Origin: Mycolicibacterium rhodesiae NBB3
GTDB taxonomy: Bacteria > Actinomycetota > Actinomycetes > Mycobacteriales > Mycobacteriaceae
Direction: 5' to 3'
Assembly (NCBI RefSeq): GCF_000230895.2
Contig: NC_016604.1
Coordinates: 3,472,001 to 3,536,000 of the forward strand
Length of the DNA stretch: 64,000 bases
Shown here: positions 51,298-60,055 of the stretch, one piece after another
How the letters are laid out: each line of letters begins with the position of its first letter
How positions within the stretch are numbered: position 1 is the first letter of the stretch
Position numbers and translations under genes: made by a program
Notes under the pieces: generated by a model
The model's input: only the letters and a program-made list of their open reading frames with translations
Told to the model about the DNA's origin: nothing
Databases searched by the model: none

Positions 51298-53308
51298 ACC
51301 GTCCGGCCACAATACGTTGTCGCTGGCGACCAGTCCGTACCTGCGCCAGCATGCCGACAACCCGGTGCACTGGCGGCAGTGGACACCGGAGGCGCTTGCC
51401 GAAGCGGCGGCGCGCGACGTGCCGATCCTGCTATCCGTCGGGTACGCGGCCTGCCACTGGTGTCACGTGATGGCCCACGAGTCGTTCGAGGACGATGCGG
51501 TCGCTGCGGTGATGAACGACGGCTTCGTGAACATCAAGGTGGACCGCGAGGAGCGGCCAGATATCGACGCGGTCTACATGAACGCGACCGTCGCACTGAC
51601 AGGTCAGGGCGGCTGGCCGATGACGTGCTTCCTCACTCCGGACGGTCGACCGTTCTTCTGCGGAACCTATTACCCCAAGGCCAACTTCCTGCAGCTGCTC
51701 GCCGCCGTCTCCGATGCTTGGCACAACCGTCGTGCCGAGGTCGAGGAGACGTCCGATCACATCGTCGGCGAACTGCGGTCGATGGCTTCCGGCCTCCCCG
51801 GTGGTGGGCCGCCGGTGCAGCCGGCGCTTTGCGATCACGCCGTCGCGGCGGTCCTGCAAGATGAGGACACCGCCAACGGCGGGTTCATCGCGAATCAGTC
51901 TGGGGCGCCAAAGTTCCCACCGTCCGCACTCTTGGAAGCGCTGCTGCGAAGCCATGAACGCACGGGCGATGTACTGCCGTTGGAGGCGGCCGAACGGACG
52001 TGCACGGCGATGGCGCGCGGCGGCATCTACGACCAGCTGGCCGGCGGATTCGCGCGCTACAGCGTCGACGCATCGTGGGTGGTGCCACACTTCGAGAAGA
52101 TGCTCTACGACAATGCGTTGCTGCTGCGGGCATACGCGCACTGGGCGCGTCGTACATCAAACCCGTTGGCGCGCAGAGTGGCTGGTGAAACCGCACGCTT
52201 CCTGATCGAGGATCTCGGCGCCGACCGCATGTTCACATCGTCGCTGGACGCCGACTCTGACGGTCACGAGGGCTTGACCTACGTATGGACACCAGCCCAG
52301 CTGCGTGAGGTGCTCGGCGACGACGACGGGCGCTGGGCTGCAGCATTTTTCGGTGTCACCGACGGCGGGACCTTCGAACACGGCAGCTCTGTGCTGCAAT
52401 TGCACAACGACCCAGAGGACGCGGACCGCTTCGAGCGCGTGCGCACCGCGCTGTTGGCCGCTCGGCTGACCCGTCCGCAACCGGGCCGTGACGACAAGGT
52501 GGTGACGGCGTGGAACGGGCTGGCGATCACGGCACTCGCCGAGGCCGCGGTGGCGCTCGACGCACCGGAATTGCTCGACGCCGCAACGCAATGCGCGCAT
52601 GCCGTCGTCGATCTGCACATCGTCGACGGTCGGCTCCGCCGCGCCAGCCTCGGCGGTCGCGTCGGCGACAGCGCGGCCATCCTGGAGGACCACGCCGCCC
52701 TGGCCACCGGTCTGTTGACGTTGTATCAGCTGACGGGCGAGGCGTCCTGGCTGCATTCCGCCATGTCATTGCTCGACACCGCACTGGAGCATTTCGCCGA
52801 CGCCGAAACCCCCGGACGCTGGTTCGACACCGCTGACGACGCCGACGCGCTGATGGTGCGACCCGCCGACCCGCTGGACGGTGCGACGCCGTCGGGAGCG
52901 TCGTTGATGGCGGAGGCGCTGCAGCTGGCGGGGCACATGGCACCGGCGCCACGGGCGGACGTCTACGCCGCGGCCGCCGACGCCACGCTCGCCACCGCGG
53001 CGCCCATTCTGGCGCGGCTTGCGCGTTCGGGCGGGCATTGGCTCGCGGTCGCCGAAGCCGCTGTGCGCGGGCCGATTCAGATCGCGGTGGCCTGCGATCG
53101 GATCGACTCGGAACTGCTCGCCGCGGCCCGTCGTCTCGCACCGGGCGGCGCGATCGTCGTCGGCGGCCCGGTGAACTCCTCGGAGCTGCTGGCCGACCGC
53201 GATCGGGTGGGCGGTGCCGACGCCGCCTACGTGTGTCGCGGACGGACCTGTGACCTGCCGGTCACGACTGCCGGGGATCTCGCGGCCGCTCTCGGTGTGC
53301 CGGTGTAG
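51284..53308 (+). CDS. DUF255 thioredoxin-domain protein (SSP411/SPATA20-like)
   Basis: 674 residues from GTG at 51284. N-terminal thioredoxin-like domain with CxxC in SVGYAACHWCHVMAHESFED and DREERPDID; then a large (alpha/alpha)-barrel related to N-acylglucosamine epimerase/six-hairpin glycosidases (GGIYDQLAGGFARYSVDASWVVPHFEKMLYDNA). The family is widespread but biochemically undefined. Its place after mca hints at thiol-disulfide work. Corresponds to Rv1084. Confidence 0.85.
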   Translation: MSPAEPSGHNTLSLATSPYLRQHADNPVHWRQWTPEALAEAAARDVPILLSVGYAACHWCHVMAHESFEDDAVAAVMNDGFVNIKVDREERPDIDAVYMNATVALTGQGGWPMTCFLTPDGRPFFCGTYYPKANFLQLLAAVSDAWHNRRAEVEETSDHIVGELRSMASGLPGGGPPVQPALCDHAVAAVLQDEDTANGGFIANQSGAPKFPPSALLEALLRSHERTGDVLPLEAAERTCTAMARGGIYDQLAGGFARYSVDASWVVPHFEKMLYDNALLLRAYAHWARRTSNPLARRVAGETARFLIEDLGADRMFTSSLDADSDGHEGLTYVWTPAQLREVLGDDDGRWAAAFFGVTDGGTFEHGSSVLQLHNDPEDADRFERVRTALLAARLTRPQPGRDDKVVTAWNGLAITALAEAAVALDAPELLDAATQCAHAVVDLHIVDGRLRRASLGGRVGDSAAILEDHAALATGLLTLYQLTGEASWLHSAMSLLDTALEHFADAETPGRWFDTADDADALMVRPADPLDGATPSGASLMAEALQLAGHMAPAPRADVYAAAADATLATAAPILARLARSGGHWLAVAEAAVRGPIQIAVACDRIDSELLAAARRLAPGGAIVVGGPVNSSELLADRDRVGGADAAYVCRGRTCDLPVTTAGDLAAALGVPV

Positions 53309-53318
53309 CGTTCGGCGC

Positions 53319-53690
53319 ATGCCATCGCCTGAGGACAACGCCGCGACCGTCAACCGCTACCTCGAGTTCGCCGCGAAGGGCAAGGTCGACGACATCGTCG
53401 AGCTATACGCCGACGATGCCACGGTCGAGGATCCCGTCGGCAGCGACGTGCACATCGGTCGGCAGGCGATCCGCGGCTTCTACTCGGCCATTCCGCAGGG
53501 CGACAACGGGACCGAAGTCGTCACCCTTCGCGCTCTCGGCAACGAGGTGGCGTTCTTCTGGGCACTGACCATCAGCATGGGCGACGCGAAGATGCGCATC
53601 GACATCATCAGCGTCATGACGTTCAACTCCGACGGCAAGATCGCATCGATGAAGGCGTACTGGACGCCGGAGAACATGACCCAGCTCTAA
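53319..53690 (+). CDS. ketosteroid-isomerase-like protein
   Basis: 123 residues, an NTF2/SnoaL-like cone. Tyr14 (VNRYLEF) and Asp38 (ADDATVEDPVG) sit exactly where Delta5-3-ketosteroid isomerase of Comamonas has its catalytic Tyr14 and Asp38, and the block ADDATVEDPVGS is nearly identical. The third residue, Asp99, appears to be replaced: the aligned stretch is IISVMTFNSDGK, with Ser98 at that place. It may still isomerise steroids more slowly, or act on another substrate. Confidence 0.75.
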   Translation: MPSPEDNAATVNRYLEFAAKGKVDDIVELYADDATVEDPVGSDVHIGRQAIRGFYSAIPQGDNGTEVVTLRALGNEVAFFWALTISMGDAKMRIDIISVMTFNSDGKIASMKAYWTPENMTQL

Positions 53691-53743
53691 GCGATTTCGG
53701 CGCGCATACGTTCGCTCAGCGATCGTGAGCGCACCCAAATCAC
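53691..53743. repeat. dispersed palindromic repeat, family 2 (copy 2)
   Basis: Starts right after the stop codon of the isomerase-like gene and reaches the first base of the opposing gene's stop. GATTTCGGCGCGC and GCGCACCCAAATC form the outer stem with two mismatches; the interior TTCGCTCAGCGATCGTGAGC matches the other copies. Convergent gene ends again flank it. Confidence 0.75.
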
Positions 53744-54477
53744 TAGAAGACGGCGAACCACATCGCGATGTAGTGGCAGATCGCGGCGACCGCGGTGCAC
53801 GCGTGGAAGAACTCGTGGTGGCCGAAGGTCGTCGGCCACGGATTCGGCCACTTGAGGCCGTACAGCACTCCGCCGATGCTGTAGAGCGCGCCGCCGACGA
53901 TCAGCAGCACAAGCGCCGCGACACCCGCACCGTGCAGAATCGGCCCGACGAACCATGCCGCCACCCAACCCAACAGCAAGTAGAGCGGCACGCCGACCCA
54001 GCGCGGCGCCGACGGCCAGAACATTTTGAGCAGCACCCCTGCGAGCGCACCCGACCAGACGATCGCCAACAGGACCAGACCGTCCTGCTCCGGCAGGGCC
54101 AACACGGCGAACGGCGTGTAGCTGCCTGCGATGAAGATGAAGATCATCGAGTGGTCGAGGCGCTTCATCCACTTACGGGCGGTGTTCGACTTCCATTCGA
54201 CCCGGTGGTACGCGCCGCTCACCGCGAACATGGCGACGATCGTGAGCGTGTAGACCAACGTGGCGATTCCCGCGCGGAATGACACCACCGACCACGAGAC
54301 CGACACCAGCGCAGCGCCTGCGATGAACGCGACGACCGCCGAGTAGACGTGGATCCACCCGCGTAGCCGGGGTTTGTGAAAGAAGTTGGCGACGCCATCG
54401 ACCACCGCTTCGGGGAAATCCTCTGCGTGCGCGCGCACCGGTTGTTGTTGAGCCTCGTCGGCGTCGACCTGAACCAC
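53743..54477 (-). CDS. hemolysin III / PAQR-like membrane protein (Rv1085c-type)
   Basis: 244 residues from GTG at 54477, chosen because GTGGAGGTGAGG stands just before it; the longer frame to 54597 would overlap the divergent gene. Seven helices with the family's metal-site residues: [28 protein letters not shown] and the late [23 protein letters not shown]/hemolysin-III proteins are probably zinc-dependent membrane hydrolases. Function in mycobacteria is unknown. Confidence 0.85.
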   Translation of the reverse strand: MVQVDADEAQQQPVRAHAEDFPEAVVDGVANFFHKPRLRGWIHVYSAVVAFIAGAALVSVSWSVVSFRAGIATLVYTLTIVAMFAVSGAYHRVEWKSNTARKWMKRLDHSMIFIFIAGSYTPFAVLALPEQDGLVLLAIVWSGALAGVLLKMFWPSAPRWVGVPLYLLLGWVAAWFVGPILHGAGVAALVLLIVGGALYSIGGVLYGLKWPNPWPTTFGHHEFFHACTAVAAICHYIAMWFAVF

Positions 54478-54531
54478 CCTCACCTCCACTAATGCCACGG
54501 GGGATTTCGAACGCCACAGTAGTCTGATTCG

Positions 54532-55323
54532 GTGGCCATCATTCCTTTGCGACTCAAGGAACCGATGTACCGCCTCTACGAGATGCGGTTGCGCCAAGGG
54601 CTGGAGTCCGCGAAGTCCGAGCTACCGCGCCACATCGCCGTGCTTTGCGACGGCAACCGGCGGTGGGCCCGTGATGCTGGTCACGACGACGTCAGCTACG
54701 GGTATCGGATGGGCGCACGCAAGATCGCCGAGATGCTGCGCTGGGCTCAGGAGGCCGGCGTCGAAATGGCCACGGTGTACTTGCTTTCCACCGAGAACCT
54801 GCACCGCGATCCCGCTGAGCTGGCGACGTTGATCGAGATCATCACCGAGGTGGTCGAGGAGATCTGTGCCCCGGACAACCACTGGAGCGTGCGCACCGTC
54901 GGCGATCTCGAGTTGATCGGTGAGGAGCAGGCCCGCCGCCTTCGCGACGCCGTCGAGTCGACCAACGGCAACGGCAACGGTTTTCACGTCAACGTCGCGG
55001 TGGGATACGGCGGGCGGCAGGAGATCGTCGACGCGGTGCGACAACTGCTGGGCAAGGAACTCGCCAACGGTAAGACCGGAGACCAGCTCATCGACGCGGT
55101 CACCGAAGAAGGCATCTCGGAGAATCTGTACACCTCCGGGCAGCCCGACCCAGACCTGGTGATCAGGACGTCGGGTGAGCAGCGGCTCTCAGGCTTCCTG
55201 CTCTGGCAGAGCGCCTACTCGGAGATGTGGTTCACCGAGGCGTACTGGCCCGAGTTCCGGCGCGTGGACTTCCTGCGGGCGCTGCGCGATTACACCGCGC
55301 GTCATCGCCGTTACGGCATCTAG
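54532..55323 (+). CDS. short-chain Z-isoprenyl diphosphate synthase ((2Z,6E)-farnesyl-PP synthase)
   Basis: 263 residues from GTG. Cis-prenyltransferase fold with Asp40 in [26 protein letters not shown], and the C-terminal [27 protein letters not shown]. Length, the extra N-terminal [23 protein letters not shown] and position agree with Rv1086, which makes Z,E-farnesyl diphosphate, the precursor extended to decaprenyl phosphate for envelope synthesis. The gene is divergent from the hemolysin-III-like gene. Confidence 0.9.
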   Translation: MAIIPLRLKEPMYRLYEMRLRQGLESAKSELPRHIAVLCDGNRRWARDAGHDDVSYGYRMGARKIAEMLRWAQEAGVEMATVYLLSTENLHRDPAELATLIEIITEVVEEICAPDNHWSVRTVGDLELIGEEQARRLRDAVESTNGNGNGFHVNVAVGYGGRQEIVDAVRQLLGKELANGKTGDQLIDAVTEEGISENLYTSGQPDPDLVIRTSGEQRLSGFLLWQSAYSEMWFTEAYWPEFRRVDFLRALRDYTARHRRYGI

Positions 55324-55338
55324 TGCGACACTGAATCC

Positions 55339-56691
55339 ATGGCTGCGCTGTCAGCGCTCGTCTTCTCGCTCAGCTGGTGGTTGGGTCTGTATCTGTTGGC
55401 GCGTGATCCACACAAACCCGTCCTCGTCCTTGCCGCCATCGGGCTGACAAGCTTTGCGACGGTGGTCGCCCTTGACGCGGTTCGCACGCAGAGCGGATCC
55501 GTCGTGCTGAGCAACATCGAGGTCTATCTCGTCACGGTGCCCGGCATCGCATGGTTCGCGGTGCTTCTCGAACTGTCGCGCCCTCGCGACACCTGGCGAA
55601 GCAGAGCAAGCGAGTTGGTGGCCGTGGCGGTGGTCGCGACGGGTGCGCTGGTCGGTGCGGCGATGGCAGGAAACGTCGACGGCCCGGTGCGGATGGGCCA
55701 CTGGGTGATGTTCGCCGTCATCTCGCTGTCGTCGCTCGGCGCGATGCTGCGGGCGGTCCTGGGACCGTGGCAGCCGCGGCCGGTGGTCGGCTACGTCATC
55801 GTCGCCACACTGTTCTTCGCCCTCGGCAACGCGATCATCGTGATCCCGTTGGGCATCGTGCCGAGTTGGCTGGCGTTGGCGTCGACGGGATTCGACGTGG
55901 TACTCCTCGGCCTTGCGGTCGCGATGTGGGACGCCTTCGACGAGGGCCAGGCCCTGCGCGCCGATATGCTGCGCTCGTTCGTCGCGACGGGTGTCGTGGT
56001 GGTGCTGTTCGGCGGGCAGGCGCTGATCGGCCTGGCCGTCACCGGTCCGCTCACGGCGCTGACGGTGTTGCTGTTCACCAGCCTGGCCATCGCGATCTCG
56101 GTCAACGTGCTGGCCGATCCGCTGGCCGGCGTGCTCGACCGGCTGGCATTCTCCCGGTCACCCGCGCTGCGTGCCGATCGCGCCGCGCTGCGAAGTGCGG
56201 GCGCCGCGTTGCCACTGCGGTCGGCCAATCCCCTCGACGACGTCGACGAGGACACCTTCGTCCGGCTCACGCGCCGCGCTCTCGGCCATTACGGCGATCT
56301 GTCCAAGCTCGTCGCCAGCCCGTTGACCGCGCTGCCGGCCATCGACGAGCGACTGGCCGCCCGCGGCGCACCCGATCAGCCGCTGGAGCGGGCCAACGAA
56401 CTCAAGGCTCTGCTCGCCGATCGCATCGCCCGGCTCAAACCGCGTGACGGCGGCGACTTCGGCACGACCGAACAATGGCGCCACTACAACTCGCTGTACT
56501 TCCCCTACGTCGTCGGCGTCCGCGCGTACGCCCAGAACGCGACGGCCGCGGGGCTCGATCCTGTGGCGCGCCAGGCGTGGCAGTGGTTCGTCACCGAGGT
56601 CCCGCAACGCTCGTTGCACAACTGGCAGAACGCGGCGGCCCGTCTCATCGCCGCCGACCTACGTGGAAACCTGGTCGCCGCGCAAGACTAG
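55339..56691 (+). CDS. membrane protein of unknown function, 7 helices plus cytoplasmic domain
   Basis: 450 residues, 16 bp after the prenyltransferase gene and probably in its operon. Residues 1-260 hold about seven or eight helices, arranged like the 7TM sensor part of some histidine kinases; the remaining 190 residues are soluble and helical (LTRRALGHYGDLSKLVASPLTALPAIDERL...EQWRHYNSLYFPYVVGVRAYAQNA). No kinase, cyclase or helix-turn-helix motif is visible. I do not recognise the family. It lies where H37Rv carries PE_PGRS and celA2 genes. Confidence 0.7.
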   Translation: MAALSALVFSLSWWLGLYLLARDPHKPVLVLAAIGLTSFATVVALDAVRTQSGSVVLSNIEVYLVTVPGIAWFAVLLELSRPRDTWRSRASELVAVAVVATGALVGAAMAGNVDGPVRMGHWVMFAVISLSSLGAMLRAVLGPWQPRPVVGYVIVATLFFALGNAIIVIPLGIVPSWLALASTGFDVVLLGLAVAMWDAFDEGQALRADMLRSFVATGVVVVLFGGQALIGLAVTGPLTALTVLLFTSLAIAISVNVLADPLAGVLDRLAFSRSPALRADRAALRSAGAALPLRSANPLDDVDEDTFVRLTRRALGHYGDLSKLVASPLTALPAIDERLAARGAPDQPLERANELKALLADRIARLKPRDGGDFGTTEQWRHYNSLYFPYVVGVRAYAQNATAAGLDPVARQAWQWFVTEVPQRSLHNWQNAAARLIAADLRGNLVAAQD

Positions 56692-56770
56692 CTCCACACC
56701 TCTGACTGAGTCTGATTGGTCAGCTCCTCCTCGGCCTCGTTCCTCGGCCGCATCGTCACTGACCAGCGGT

Positions 56771-56807
56771 TGGCAGTAGCTGGCAGCGTCTGGCGTCGAT
56801 CTGGCAG
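56771..56807. promoter_or_regulatory. helically phased TGGC(AG) direct repeats
   Basis: TGGCAG at 56771 and 56781, TGGCGT at 56791 and TGGCAG at 56802 are spaced 10, 10 and 11 bp, so they face one side of the helix. They precede the gene at 56832 by about 25-60 bp. Candidate cooperative operator; no known consensus was matched. Confidence 0.45.
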
Positions 56808-56831
56808 TGCCTCGTGCGCAGCATCAGTGCC

Positions 56832-57269
56832 ATGACCGCAATCACCACCCGACCCGTCCGGGAAGCTCGATCCGAACTCGCCGCCGGGATGGCTCCGCAC
56901 GATTCGCTGCTGCGGTTCGCCCTCCGCGCCGACGCCACCCTGTGCGCCGGACTCGGTCTGCTGATCGCCATGGCCGCCGATCCACTGTCGCGGCTCTCAG
57001 GCCTGTCGTCCACCTCCGAGTGGATCTCGGGTGCGGCGCTGGTCGCCTACGGGGCGACGCTGTACCTGCTCGCAGGCGTGCCCGGCGTTCGCCGCGTCGG
57101 CACCGGCGTGCTGGCCGGAAACATCGCGTTCGCGATCGTCGTGACCGTCGTGCTGATCGCCGGTTGGCTGCCGCTGACCGAGCTCGGGGTCGTAGCGATC
57201 ATCGCGTTCACCGTCCTCACGTTGGCCTTCGCCTACGTGCAGTACCTCGGGGTGCGCCGGCTGGCGTGA
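56832..57269 (+). CDS. four-helix membrane protein, tandem paralogue A
   Basis: 145 residues from ATG at 56832 (an in-frame ATG at 56814 would add six residues). A short basic start, SLLRFALRADATLCAGLGLLIAM, then three more helices and the end VQYLGVRRLA. It is a paralogue of the next gene: SxLRFALRxDAT, a Gly-rich third helix (GNIAFAIVVTVVLI / GNVLYTVLSVVFVL) and the ending (YVQYLGVRRLA / ELQYQGVRRIKK) match. No enzymatic motif. Function unknown. Confidence 0.7.
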   Translation: MTAITTRPVREARSELAAGMAPHDSLLRFALRADATLCAGLGLLIAMAADPLSRLSGLSSTSEWISGAALVAYGATLYLLAGVPGVRRVGTGVLAGNIAFAIVVTVVLIAGWLPLTELGVVAIIAFTVLTLAFAYVQYLGVRRLA

Positions 57270-57362
57270 CCCCCACATGACTGGTCCGGAGCCGCCGCCG
57301 TAAGAGGTTGCGTCGTCGGCTCCGGAACGGTCCACCACCCACCCATGTAGAGAGGAAAGTTC

Positions 57363-57773
57363 ATGACCGCGGTAAGCACTCCGAAACTGCGCAACTCCAA
57401 CGACTCGTTCCTGCGTTTCGCGCTGCGCCTCGATGCGACCTGCAGCGCCCTGATGGGCATCGGCGGTATTGCTCTTGCGGGCTGGGTCGCTGATATCTCG
57501 GGCACGTCGGTCGCCTTCGAATACGCCGTCGGCGCCTTCTTCATCGCCTTTGCGATCGGCGTCTTCTACTTCGCCGCACGGCCCTCGGTGAAGCAGACGG
57601 GCATCGTGATCGCCGCGGGCAACGTCTTGTACACCGTGCTGTCCGTCGTGTTCGTTCTCGTGGACGTGTTCCCGCTGACCACCTTCGGTGTGGTGGCGAC
57701 GCTGGCCACCGGCGTCTACACCCTGGTGATGGCCGAGCTGCAGTACCAAGGCGTGCGCCGCATCAAGAAGTAG
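57363..57773 (+). CDS. four-helix membrane protein, tandem paralogue B
   Basis: 136 residues from ATG at 57363 behind GAGAGGAAAG. Four hydrophobic helices with the opening NSNDSFLRFALRLDATCSALMGIGG. It is clearly related to the gene before it but about ten residues shorter at the start. The 93-bp gap between them carries no terminator, so co-transcription is likely. Function unknown. Confidence 0.72.
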   Translation: MTAVSTPKLRNSNDSFLRFALRLDATCSALMGIGGIALAGWVADISGTSVAFEYAVGAFFIAFAIGVFYFAARPSVKQTGIVIAAGNVLYTVLSVVFVLVDVFPLTTFGVVATLATGVYTLVMAELQYQGVRRIKK

Positions 57774-57784
57774 CGGCGCACAAT

Positions 57785-57840
57785 GTCGCGCTGAGAGAGT
57801 CGTCGCGACTATATGCACGCGGTGACGCTCTCAGACCGAC
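57785..57840. terminator. hairpin between convergent genes
   Basis: GTCGCGCTGAGAGAGTC (57785-57801) and GACGCTCTCAGACCGAC (57824-57840) pair with three mismatches; the centre CTGAGAG/CTCTCAG is perfect. It fills the gap between the 57363 gene and coaA. It does not match repeat families 1 or 2. Confidence 0.6.
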
Positions 57841-57844
57841 GTTG

Positions 57845-58783
57845 TCAGAGCTTCCGCAGCCGCAGCCGGTTGATCGCGTGATCGGCGTCCTTGCGTAACA
57901 CCAGAGTGGCGCGTGGCCGTGTCGGCAGGATGTTCTCGATCAGATTGGGCCGGTTGATCGAATGCCAGATGTCACGCGCGGCGAAGACGGCCTGGTCGTC
58001 GGTCAGGGTCGAGTAGTGGTGGAAGTGCGAGGCCGGGTCGGCGAATGCGCCCGCCCGCATCGAGAGGAACCGGGAGATGTACCACTGTTCGATGTCCTCG
58101 ATGCGGGCGTCGACGTAGACCGAGAAGTCGAAAAGATCCGAAACCATCAGTGCCGGACCGGTTTGCAGCACGTTGAGTCCCTCGAGGATGAGGATGTCCG
58201 GATGCCGGATCATCTGCTTTTCCTTCGGGACGATGTCATAGAGCAGGTGCGAGTAGACCGGTGCGCACGTCGCGTCGGAACCCGACTTCACCGAGGTGAC
58301 GAACCGCATCAGCGCCCTGCGGTCGTAGCTCTCCGGAAAGCCCTTGCGATGCATCAGGTTTCGCCGGGACAACTCGGCGTTGGGATAGAGGAAGCCGTCG
58401 GTGGTGACCAGGTCGACGCGGGGATGGTGCTCCCAGCGCGCCAGCAGCGCCTGCAGTACACGCGCGGTGGTCGACTTGCCGACGGCCACACTGCCCGCGA
58501 CACCGATGATGAACGGCACCGGCCGGTCCGGATTCTGTGTCGGCTCACCGAGGAACTGCGCGGTCGTCGCGAACAACGCCTGCCGCGCCGCGACCTGGAG
58601 GTGGATGAGCCGGGCCAGCGGCAGGTAGACCTCTTCGACCTCGAGCAGGTCGAGCTTCTCACCGAGGCCTCGTAGTCGCTGCAGCTCGTCCTCGCTCAGT
58701 TTCAGCGGGGTCGACATACGCAACGCGCGCCACTCGGTCCGGTCGAACTCCACGTAGGGGCTCGGCTCGCTCAGCCGCGGCAT
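57845..58783 (-). CDS. coaA: pantothenate kinase CoaA
   Basis: 312 residues from ATG at 58783; an in-frame ATG at 58813 is rejected since the family begins [15 protein letters not shown]. Type I bacterial pantothenate kinase: P-loop [26 protein letters not shown], and the conserved [22 protein letters not shown]. Phosphorylates pantothenate, the controlled first step of coenzyme A synthesis. Near identity to Rv1092c from memory. Confidence 0.93.
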   Translation of the reverse strand: MPRLSEPSPYVEFDRTEWRALRMSTPLKLSEDELQRLRGLGEKLDLLEVEEVYLPLARLIHLQVAARQALFATTAQFLGEPTQNPDRPVPFIIGVAGSVAVGKSTTARVLQALLARWEHHPRVDLVTTDGFLYPNAELSRRNLMHRKGFPESYDRRALMRFVTSVKSGSDATCAPVYSHLLYDIVPKEKQMIRHPDILILEGLNVLQTGPALMVSDLFDFSVYVDARIEDIEQWYISRFLSMRAGAFADPASHFHHYSTLTDDQAVFAARDIWHSINRPNLIENILPTRPRATLVLRKDADHAINRLRLRKL

Positions 58784-58813
58784 ACGACCAGTCTTGCAGT
58801 TAGCGTTGAACAC

Positions 58814-60055
58814 ATGAACGCCAGCACCTCGATTCCGCTAGTCCGTGAGTACCTGTTGCTCGGGCTGCGCTTCGACCGGATCGAGGAAGGCTACGTCGAC
58901 TCCTTCACCGGGGACCCTGAATTGCGGCGTGTGGTGGCCGCCGAGCCGCCCCCGGAGCCCGCCGACCTTGCCCGCCAGGCCGAACGGCTGTTGGACGCAG
59001 TGCGGGCCGGCAGTGAGCTGGACCAGGGGCGTGCCGAGTTCATCGGCGCTCACCTGCGTGCGCTGGCTTGCGCCGCCCGTAAATTCGCTGGTCAGGACGT
59101 CGGATTCGTCGACGAGGTCGAGGCGTATTTCGACGTGCGCATCGCCAAGGGCGACCCCGACCAGTATCGGCAGGCGCACGCCAAGCTCGACGACGCGCTG
59201 GGCGGCAGCGGACCGCTCGCGGCGCGGATGGCCGACTACCGGGCCGGCGAGGAGCTGCCTCCAGAGCGGCTGGAGGAGTGCATCCACGCGTTCTCCAGCG
59301 CGCTGCGCGACCGGGTGCGCGCCGAATATCCGCTGCCGGACGCCGAAACCATCACCTACGAGGTGGTGACCGACAAACCGTGGTCGGGATTCAACTACTA
59401 CCTCGGCAACTACACGTCCACGGTGGCCGTCAACGCAGACCTCAAGCAGCAGATGTCGAACCTGCCACGACTGGTGGCCCATGAGTCGTATCCCGGTCAC
59501 CACACCGAGCACTGCCGCAAGGAGGCTGGGCTCGTCGCGGGCAAGGGGCAGGCCGAACAGACGATCTTCCTCGTCAACACCCCGCAGTGCCTGATGGCCG
59601 AGGGCCTGGCGGACCTGGCGCTGTACGCGGCGATCGGCCCGAACTGGGGCACCTGGGCCGGCGAGATCTACGCCGATCTAGGCCTGAGTTTCGACGGTGA
59701 GCGGGCGCTGGCCGTCTCCGAGGCCGCCGCCGCGCTCGCCGACGTGCGGCAGGACGCGGCGCTGATGCTGCACGACGAGCACCGCGACGTGGACGACGTC
59801 GTCGAGTTCCTCAAGCGCTGGCTGCTGGTCGACGACGAACGCGCCCGGCAGATGCTGCGGTTTCTGTCCTCGCCGCTGTGGCGGGCCTACACCAGCACCT
59901 ACATCGAGGGTTACCGGCTACTGCGAGGCTGGCTCGACGACCGGCCCGATGGCGTGTCCCTGACCGAGCGGTTCGGACGACTGCTCGACGAGCCGCTGAT
60001 CCCGTCGACGTTGCGGGCCGCGGAGAAATCCCGGCCCACTAGGCTGAACGCATGA
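58814..60055 (+). CDS. DUF885 metallopeptidase-like protein
   Basis: 413 residues, 30 bp from the divergent coaA start. The zinc motif of the DUF885 family is present at His223-Glu224 with His229/His230 ([13 protein letters not shown]), and a further Glu in [14 protein letters not shown]. Relatives resemble M32/M3-like peptidases; substrates are unknown. It is shorter than many DUF885 proteins (about 550 residues). Its stop overlaps the glyA start (ATGA), so the two are co-translated. No counterpart is recalled at this place in H37Rv. Confidence 0.78.
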   Translation: MNASTSIPLVREYLLLGLRFDRIEEGYVDSFTGDPELRRVVAAEPPPEPADLARQAERLLDAVRAGSELDQGRAEFIGAHLRALACAARKFAGQDVGFVDEVEAYFDVRIAKGDPDQYRQAHAKLDDALGGSGPLAARMADYRAGEELPPERLEECIHAFSSALRDRVRAEYPLPDAETITYEVVTDKPWSGFNYYLGNYTSTVAVNADLKQQMSNLPRLVAHESYPGHHTEHCRKEAGLVAGKGQAEQTIFLVNTPQCLMAEGLADLALYAAIGPNWGTWAGEIYADLGLSFDGERALAVSEAAAALADVRQDAALMLHDEHRDVDDVVEFLKRWLLVDDERARQMLRFLSSPLWRAYTSTYIEGYRLLRGWLDDRPDGVSLTERFGRLLDEPLIPSTLRAAEKSRPTRLNA

